A stretch of 64,000 bases of DNA from Dipteris shenzhenensis (taxonomy: Eukaryota > Polypodiophyta > Polypodiopsida > Gleicheniales), in NCBI GenBank assembly GCA_047967505.1, contig CM106538.1; one strand, written 5' to 3'. Every line of letters begins with the position of its first letter. Positions within the stretch are counted from its first letter, which is position 1. Below are positions 57,711 through 64,000 of this stretch, piece after piece. Under the pieces are notes generated by a model. The model did not search any database. It saw only the letters and a program-made list of their open reading frames with translations, and was not told where the DNA came from. Position numbers and translations under genes: made by a program.

Positions 57711-58940
57711 AGGGAGTGGCTGCAATCTTGCAATGTGCCACATGAAAATTCTTCAAGAGATTGTCAACATAGTTTAGCTGATTCATGAAGGTGCTGTCTA
57801 AGTCTCTTCAGAACTCAATTCCAAGACCAAGATCTTTCATGTCAAACTCTAAAGATAAGTCTTGTTTCAACTTTTTGATGCTATCATTACTTCCGATCAC
57901 AATTAGTTCATCTACGTACAAAAATGCATTAATAATTTCTTCCCCTTAAACTTTTGTAGTAGAGAGTATGATCTGCATTGGATTTCATGTATCCCAAATT
58001 AGCAAAATACTTGTCGATTCTGTTGTACCAACTTTTGGGTGCTTGCTTTAAGCCATAGAGACTTTTCTTGAGATTGCAAACCTGATTGTCTTTTCCTAGT
58101 CCAAAATAACTTGTTGGTTGTTGCATGTAGACTTCTTCATCTAGGTAACCACTGAGAAAAGAATTCTTGACATGTACATGGTACACATTCCTTCTATTGA
58201 GTATCGCTAGTGATATCAAGAACCATGTGGAATCCATCTTTGCTACTAGAGCATAAGTCTCATCATAGTCTTGACCATATTGCTATGCAAATCCTTTTGC
58301 AACTAGTCTCAATGCTTCCATCTGGATTGTACTTTACTTTATAAACCCATTTGTTTGCTATGGCCTTCTTTCCTGGTGGAAGGTCACATAACTCCCAAGT
58401 GTTGTTTTTGTACAAAGCTTCTATTTCTTCATTCATAGTAGTTTTCCATTCTGGCTTGTCAACTACGCCTTCGAAGTACATTGGCTCTTCGGTAGCCATG
58501 ATGGTATTCATAAGAGAATCATTGGTAGCTTTGATCTAAATTGCTTTGCCTTTCTAAGAATATGTCAATCTGGCTGGTGGTCTCTTTCTCTAGTAGACTG
58601 TCTACATTATTGTTTCCCTTCTCGGGGTGTCTCTGGCAATTCTTGCTCTTCTTCATCAACCTTTTCTGTAGGTGACTAAGTAATCGATGTGTCGATATCC
58701 TGAGAATTCGATGTTTTGCATTTTGATTCCTCATCAAAGATTACATCTTTGGAGATAATGACCTTGTGGTTGATGGGATCGTACAGCTTGTATACTTTTC
58801 TTTCTTCACTATAGCCAACCATGATGCATTTGCATGACTTCACATCCAATTTTTTGCAATGATCATCATGTATGTGGGCATATTCTATGCAACCAAATAT
58901 GCGGAGATGACCAATGTGTGGCTTGTGTCCACTGAATGCT
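57711..58940 (-). pseudogene. Inverted integrase C-terminus and RT segment
   Basis: The minus strand reads the integrase tail (AFSGHKPHIGHLRIFGCIEY, about 58,935), the acidic linker, [40 protein letters not shown], then KKSLYGLKQAPKSWYNRIDK, with frameshifts, to HVAHCKIAATP at the left edge. The next residues expected (EQSLKL) are on the plus strand at 58,941. The two sides fit one ancestral reading order, so this piece was flipped in place. AATGCT occurs at both edges (57,704 and 58,935). Confidence 0.88.
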
Positions 58941-59630
58941 GGAACAGAGTTTGAAACTTAAAAAATGTTTTTAAAAGCCTACCATCAATGACAAGTACTA
59001 TAGACAGCTCATCAAATCTCTTATATATCTGACTATCACACGACTAGATATTTGTTATGCAATAAGTTCACTTGCACAGTTTATGGCAAATCCAAAACAG
59101 TCTCACTGGAATATAGCCAAAAGAGTCTTGAGATACTTTAGAGGTACAAGATAGTTTGGAATAGAATACAGAGAAGTCATCCAATGTTGCATAGATACAG
59201 TGACAATGACTATACCGGAGATCATGAGACTAGGAGATCCACACAAGGATATGCAGTTTTCCTCGGTCAAGGTGCTATATCATGGTTTTTAAACAAATGG
59301 CCAACTGTTTCTTTGTCTTCAATAGAAGCAGAATATAGAGCACTCACTACAGGTGCATGTGAAGCTATATGGCTCAGAAGACTATTGTCAGAAACATATT
59401 ACTTTGATAAATCAAAGCCAATAACAATATACTATGATAATCAATCGGCTCAAGTATTGGCCAAGAATCTAGTATATCACTCCAAGACAAAGCACATTGA
59501 TGTCAAAGAGCACTTCATCAGAGAAAGAGTGTTACTTGGTGACATAATAGTACAACATTGTGATAGTAAAGAAAATGTTGCAAACATCTTTACCAAGCCA
59601 CTTGGCAAATATCTTTTTGAGAAGCACTGA
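58941..59630 (+). pseudogene. Copia A RT C-terminus and RNase H, best preserved 3' end
   Basis: After EQSLKL: YYRQLIKSLIYLTITRLDIC, SSLAQFMANPKQSHWNIAKR; the frame breaks near 59,160. RNase H is open at 59,184-59,630: DNDYTGDHETRRSTQGYAVF, SSIEAEYRALTTGACEAIWL, VYHSKTKHIDVKEHFIRERV and the terminal ENVANIFTKPLGKYLFEKH. RNase H catalytic positions look normal (SD-N-DY, E in EAEYRAL, YYDNQSA). Confidence 0.85.
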
Positions 59631-59756
59631 GGAGCTCTTGGTTTGATGCAAAGGAAGTACATTCCCATTAAAGGGGTGTGATGGGATGTAATGCTCAGTC
59701 CTTCTTCGATCCCCCAGAATCATCATCTTGAGGGAAGGCCTACTTCATGATGTTGA

Positions 59757-59926
59757 TCTTGAGGGAACGTGTTGAGAAACCATCTCAACATCATGTGTTC
59801 AATATTGTGCATAGCACTGACACATAGAGTGCTATAAAATAAAGGGTTAGATGCCCTTACCCAAACCCTAAAAGGATTTGTATATATTATATATTTTCAA
59901 CGAAATCTACGGTATAGTTAGTCATC
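59757..59926 (+). repeat. Copia A 3' PPT and LTR (3'-truncated)
   Basis: The purine tract TTGAGGGAACG is followed by TGTTGAGAAACC at 59,770. TATA (GCTATAAAATAAAGGG, about 59,831) and the ACCCAAACCCTAAAAGG block match the LTR at 62,139. Similarity is lost after CAGTTAGTCAT-like sequence at about 59,926, so the final ~70 bp are missing. Only one upstream GTGCATAGCAC unit is present, against two at 62,139. Confidence 0.85.
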
Positions 59927-59929
59927 AAA

Positions 59930-61279
59930 TTGTTAGACATGTGCATCTGGATCATTGCGAACTCTCCCCTGAAACTTGGTGTACTTCACGTTTACAATGC
60001 TACCATCGTGACTGGATTGATCAGAGCAACCAGAACAATTAGTACCTATGGAATTAGCCCTCCTCTTGTCATCAGAGATGGCGGAGTGATGAACAAACCT
60101 TGTACTTGTACCACTGATGAGACATTCCCTATTGTTGGTGAAGATGGCTCGCTCAGCACGCACCGACCCCATTCAAAAGGGACGAATGGCATCGTTCGCA
60201 CTCATCTATCAGCTAAGGTGCCCTCACATGCTCTTGCAGGGTGCTCTAGTTCAAATTGGGCTTCATTAGGTCCCAAAATGCCCATGCTAGCATCTTGTGG
60301 AGTCTGCCAAACATCTCGCTCCCATAATTCTCCATCGGTGGAGAGGGACCGCTAGGCTAACGGGGCAGCCTCTTGTCAAAACTAAGGGGTTCAGAGGTCC
60401 TTGCGACCTCATTCGGATTTATGCTATGGGTTAATTCTACAATTTGATGGGTCAGACGGTCTCCTTCCACATGAAGCCACAAAATCTAACGAACTAATTC
60501 AATGTCAAAATGGTGATCATCAAATAGGGCATGTTGTGGTCGTGTATTCTTTGCAAATAGTTCTTCGAGCACAACGCTGATCTATTGTCACTTCTGGGTC
60601 ACACGAGCTAAGGATGTTTCCAGTCCAATAAAGATGTGAGATAAATCTTTTGATTTGCTTGTACATGTGCAAATCCCTTTGATCTACTTCTTGTCCAAGT
60701 ATGGTGCTTTTTGTCTGAGAGCAAAGATTTGTATACATGTAATAGGTAGGGCAAGAAACTATTGCTATTTACCTCTAGAGTTGCAAATTCATAGAGAATT
60801 TTTGGAAATGGTCAAGTTTTCCAAGCAAACATTTGTTATAATGAAGCAAGATATACATAAAAACTTACACCTGCTTTGCACCAAACCACTATCCACGAAT
60901 AACGAAAGCGAGGTCCTTCCTGGGCAGGTGTAAACATGGCTATACTTTCTGCCCAAGAGAAAAGGGCTTGACATCAATGATTGCTACTTTTCAAAATTGA
61001 TAAATGAACTCCAGTGCTAAATTTGAAAGTGTAGGCCCATTCGAACTTTGGTCTCAACTTTGGTCTTGCTCCGAACGTAGTCGCTCAAATTCTGGTAATC
61101 CCTTGTAGATTCCATTTCTCCCATTTGGAAACACCCACTCAACCCTCTCATGGCCCTAGCTACACATGAATGCATAAATTGATTGAAGTGGTATTTGGGA
61201 GAATTTATTGAAGTTGTGTTTGGAATAATTGCATGGGTGTGGCAATTTATTGCAGGTCCCTTTTGCTCAAGGCACTTGC
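59930..61279. other. Unassigned sequence with weak ORFs
   Basis: Plus 59,930-60,355 (141 aa) and minus 59,933-60,172 overlap; neither is recognised. 60,655-60,933 (92 aa) and the minus-strand frame 61,017-61,463 are also unassigned, the latter antisense to the gypsy integrase tail. No gene is supported. Confidence 0.35.
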
Positions 61280-61810
61280 AATATGGCAGAACAACCAAGT
61301 TATACACTTTGTTATTATGGGCATACCGCACATCATTCAAAGTCACCATAGGTCTCACACCATTCAAATTGGCAATCAGGATGGAGGCTATCATGCCAGT
61401 GGAATATGTTGTTCTGAGCCTCTGCATTGCAATCAAAGACAAGCTACTTTTGTAGGAGTCCATGGAGTTTTGACTTGATGGTCTGGAGAAGTTGGAGGAA
61501 GATAGGATGGAAAGTTACTACTTGAAATAGGTAGTGCAAGCACAAAGAAAGAGACTTGATTGGACTTGGCATCAAATAATAAGTTCTTTAAGAAGGGACA
61601 CTTGGTCCTACTCTTCAACATCTGCATGGGCTGCATGCAAGGAAGCTGAAGATGCAGTGGTCAAGACCCTTTTGGATCTTTGAGTATTGTGAATCGACTT
61701 CTTTCTACTTGGCGTATCTATAGGGATGGTGGGTATTACCATTGCCAATGAACGGGTTCCAATTGCAAAGATATCACCATGAAGGCCACCTTAAATGCCC
61801 ATTCCTAGTC
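61280..61810 (+). pseudogene. Ty3/gypsy integrase C-terminal fragment
   Basis: 61,290-61,455 encodes LLLWAYRTSFKVTIGLTPFK then MEAIMPVEYVVLSLCIAIKD, the conserved C-terminal part of the gypsy integrase core (the AYRTS..K..TPF motif). After a stop, frames with FFKKGHLVLLF and a GPF-like sequence continue to about 61,810, as in the GPY/F module. DDE residues lie upstream and are missing, so it is a dead fragment. It is unconnected to the gypsy blocks at 17-24 kb. Confidence 0.8.
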
Positions 61811-62138
61811 ACACATGAGGTACTCATTCCTTGGATAGGGGTAGGTGCACAGAATCCAATGGCGAGATTGTGCACTCCTTGTTGTGATGGTCACTTAACT
61901 GCTGGTGATATCTTGAGTTCAGCATCAATCGCCATGCAGCTCTGAGCCCTAGAATCAGCTAAGGATAGTTATACCCCTTGTTCACTCCGAATACCTCACA
62001 CTTGTGCTCGTCCATCTTCTTCCTCATATCCTCGGTTTCCTATTCCTTCCTCCATCTCCTACTGAATCCTCCGTCCACTTGCAACCTCATGGGCATGGCA
62101 CTAACACCATTTCTTATAGTAGCTATGCATTCATAACA
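61811..62138. other. Spacer before the copia A LTR; no gene
   Basis: C/T-biased sequence. The copia A LTR inserted at its right edge, at ..ATAACA|TGTTGAG. Confidence 0.5.
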
Positions 62139-62395
62139 TGTTGAGAGTTCACGCTCAACATCATGTGATCATGTGTGCATAGCACCATCACGTGATCATA
62201 TGTGCATAGCACTAACCTTATAGAGTGCTATAAAGGAAAGGGTTAGATCCCCTAACCCTAACCCTAAAAGGGTTTGTATATATTCTATTTTTTCAACTAA
62301 TTCTAGTGTACAGTTAGTCATTTGTGGTGTGCTCTCTAGCTGTGCCCTCTCTCCTCATCTCCACTCTTCTCCTCTCCCCTCTTCATATATTGTCA
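62139..62395 (+). repeat. Copia A 5' LTR (257 bp)
   Basis: TGTTGAGAGTTC at the start and TGTCA at the end, the TG..CA rule. It contains two ~28-bp upstream units (GTGATCATGTGTGCATAGCAC and GTGATCATATGTGCATAGCAC), a G-box CACGTG at 62,189-62,194, TATA (CTATAAAG) at about 62,229, a CCCTAACCCTAACCCTAAAA block (62,248-62,268) and a pyrimidine-rich 3' part. Confidence 0.92.
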
Positions 62396-62407
62396 TGGTA
62401 TCAGAGC
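62396..62407 (+). promoter_or_regulatory. Primer binding site for initiator tRNA-Met
   Basis: TGGTATCAGAGC directly abuts the LTR end. It is the standard plant copia primer site, complementary to the 3' end of the initiator tRNA-Met, where minus-strand cDNA synthesis starts. Confidence 0.95.
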
Positions 62408-62842
62408 TCCCTTGCCTTCCATTGAGGCATTGCAATTCTTGAGAGTGCGAGAGAGATTGTGAGATAGAGAGTTCTTTGATTGAAAGCGAGAGAGAGTTTT
62501 ACATTCATTGCTTGAGTTCTTTGTGAGGACTTCCATTGTGATTGAGAGAGAAAGTTTCCGTCCATTATTCTTCGTTTGAGAGAGAGAAGTTGAAGGAAAA
62601 AGAGAGTGCACTCCTCAACAGAGCTCCAATCGGCCTCTCCAACGGAAACGACGACGGAATCTTCAAGATTTCGTTGGCATCTCAACAGATTCTGTGAGCT
62701 TCTCCAAGCGACATGTGGCAAGATAAGATAGCACGTAGGCTAGGTCTCCAGTGTGCCACGTGGCAACCTTATCTCCAAGTGCCACATCATCTGCCATGTC
62801 AGCACCGGTAGCCATGTCATCTGGCCATGTCACCAATGCCAC

Positions 62843-63060
62843 ATCATCAGGCCATGTCATCATCGACTGCCACGTCATCAGTGACACATCATCAACCACG
62901 TCACCTGCCATATCATCAATGACACATCATCAACCACGTCACTTGCCACATCATCAGTGACACGTCATCAGCCACATCACTTGCCACATCATCAGTGACA
63001 CGTCATCAACCACATCACTTGCCATGTCATCAATGACATGTCACCTCTGCCACATCAGCA
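62843..63060. repeat. 38-bp minisatellite in the copia A leader
   Basis: GTGACACATCATCAACCACG with TCACYTGCCATATCATCA repeats with TGACA anchors at 62,882, 62,920, 62,958, 62,996 and 63,034, exactly 38 bp apart. Flanks to 62,740 and 63,240 contain looser GCCACRTCATC units. A diverged inverted counterpart lies at about 8,690-8,990. Confidence 0.9.
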
Positions 63061-64000
63061 GTGCCACCTCAGCACTGTCCCCTGCAGGCACACTCCCTTA
63101 CCAGGCACACTGTTCACACACTGCATGTGCACACTCCTGCCACCTCAGCACAGAGCTTCATTGGCACACCTCTTGCTAAGCACAGTGCCACATCATCACT
63201 GCATGTGACTCACAGTGACACATCATCATTGAGCACCATTTGCACTCCTTTTGCCCCTCCACCTAGATCAAGTCGTATCTCTTGATCCAGGAAGAATTTG
63301 AGGGTGCTCCAAAAAGAAAAGTTGCTCGTTTTTTCGTGCTCTACGCGCTCGTCACATCACGTGCACATTTTAGCGCAAGTTACACTCACATTTGAGCCTC
63401 GCCGACAAAACCACTTCCTTCACGCACATTTGCCTCTACATCGACGCATCTGACCCAGCACTTAAAAAGAACAAAAGAAAAGGAATTATTTGCTGCTCTT
63501 TCGTCGATTGATGGTTGGTTTAGATCTAGATCAGAGTAGACTAGATCACCATAGAGGGGACGCTTTGAATTTCCCCAAGTTGCCAATCTAAGCCATGCCC
63601 AAAATTCCCGACTAGTACCTACTCAGAGTCAGTCCATACGCTCACATCCGATTTCACATCATTACATTACCTGAAACCTTACGTTCATCAGTTCAGTGAG
63701 CAGACTTCAGAGTTCAGAGGCATTGCAGATTGATTCAGTGGGCAGATAGCACTTGATTTCACACACACACATGCCACCATTGTAAAGCCTATTCGGCTAT
63801 CTCACGGCATTGTGCACATCAGTTTTAGCCTTGTAAAGCCTCTTGGCTATTCCCGGCATCATTGCCACAAGCCTTGTAACACAGATCAGATTTTATATAC
63901 TGTAGTTCTATCTTCACCGACGGTACAGATATTTCACTTGGCATCTTCAGTGTATTTGCAGTTGATTCATACAGAGTTTTTCAGGACACTTTCTGAGTAC

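Larger units (their letters stand above)
56740..59926 (+). mobile_element. Copia A, plus-strand copy with internal inversion and 3' LTR
   Basis: Protease remnant (GASSHMTKHQEW), pre-integrase and integrase core run on the plus strand to about 57,710. 57,711-58,940 then runs on the minus strand, and RT C-terminus and RNase H resume on the plus strand to 59,630, followed by a 3' flank and a 3' LTR from 59,770. The 5' part including gag is missing. Integrase has Asn for its first Asp (IQTNIWGH) and Lys for its Glu (NARAKRKN). The element is closely related to the minus-strand copy at 24,640-29,050. Confidence 0.9.
62139..64000 (+). mobile_element. Copia A 5' LTR, primer site and leader, running off the window
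   Basis: LTR 62,139-62,395, primer binding site 62,396-62,407, then a ~1.6-kb leader. The leader holds a GA-rich stretch (62,440-62,600), a 38-bp minisatellite (about 62,843-63,060), and a segment shared in inverted form with 7,893-8,480. The final ~110 bp match the sequence immediately before the gag ATG at 28,939, so gag should start about 16 bp beyond the window. This is the only copia A 5' end with a perfect primer site here, so it is the best candidate for a complete copy; its coding part cannot be judged. Confidence 0.9.

Noticed and set aside
61017-61463. 148-aa minus-strand ORF
   Set aside because: It is the antisense shadow of the gypsy integrase fragment on the plus strand.
62740-63240. 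CRISPR-like array in the GCCACATCATC repeats
   Set aside because: Repeats are contiguous and degenerate without unique spacers, in a eukaryotic retrotransposon leader.

Overview
The window looks like nuclear DNA of a land plant with a large, repeat-rich genome. This rests on plant-type Ty1/copia and Ty3/gypsy proteins, an initiator-tRNA-Met type primer binding site, GT..AG introns, a BED/DUF659 hAT transposase and an L1-type LINE. Nothing bacterial (operons, Shine-Dalgarno sites, CRISPR) is present. The species cannot be fixed from the sequence; a fern, lycophyte or gymnosperm would fit as well as a flowering plant. I see no clearly intact host gene. Almost every recognisable protein is a broken transposon protein or pseudogene.

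Layout. 1-2,960: a four-exon C48 (Ulp1/SENP-like) protease relic with a nonsense codon in a duplicated acidic tail, two minisatellites, and a small charged ORF. 3,000-7,400: a tRNA-derived SINE-like unit, a minus-strand coiled-coil gene broken by stops, and tandem repeats. 7,890-10,460: the 5' end (LTR plus leader) of a Ty1/copia family, called copia A here, inserted on the minus strand into a hAT transposase (10,461-11,480). 15,270-16,580: an L1-like LINE. 17,380-24,570: gypsy remains, namely a plus-strand gag, a minus-strand gag-protease-RT-RNase H block, and a separate RNase H. 24,640-29,050: a long minus-strand copia A copy with a MITE inside its RT. 29,050-34,000: a dispersed repeat and a decayed protein kinase. 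34,000-47,200: mostly tandem or dispersed repeats and LTR scraps. 47,310-48,420: another copia A fragment. 49,680-53,225: a second copia lineage (copia B), nearly complete from the gag zinc knuckle to RNase H but full of stops. 56,740-59,926: a plus-strand copia A copy with an internal inversion and a 3' LTR. 61,280-61,810: a gypsy integrase tail. 62,139-64,000: a plus-strand copia A 5' LTR, primer site and leader; by comparison with the copy ending at 28,939, the window stops about 16 bases before gag.

Main discoveries. (1) A ~247-bp MITE family, three copies, each with ~15-bp terminal inverted repeats and its own perfect 8-bp target duplication, so probably hAT-mobilised; one interrupts a copia RT. 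(2) An internal ~1.23-kb inversion inside a copia A element. (3) Copia A LTRs carry a telomere-like CCCTAA block just after the TATA box, plus duplicated upstream motifs with a G-box. (4) Two copia A 5' ends lie in inverted orientation about 54 kb apart. (5) Several unclassified dispersed or tandem repeat families occur at two places in the window, suggesting undescribed element families. The nesting order (MITE in copia A; copia A in hAT) gives a partial insertion chronology.
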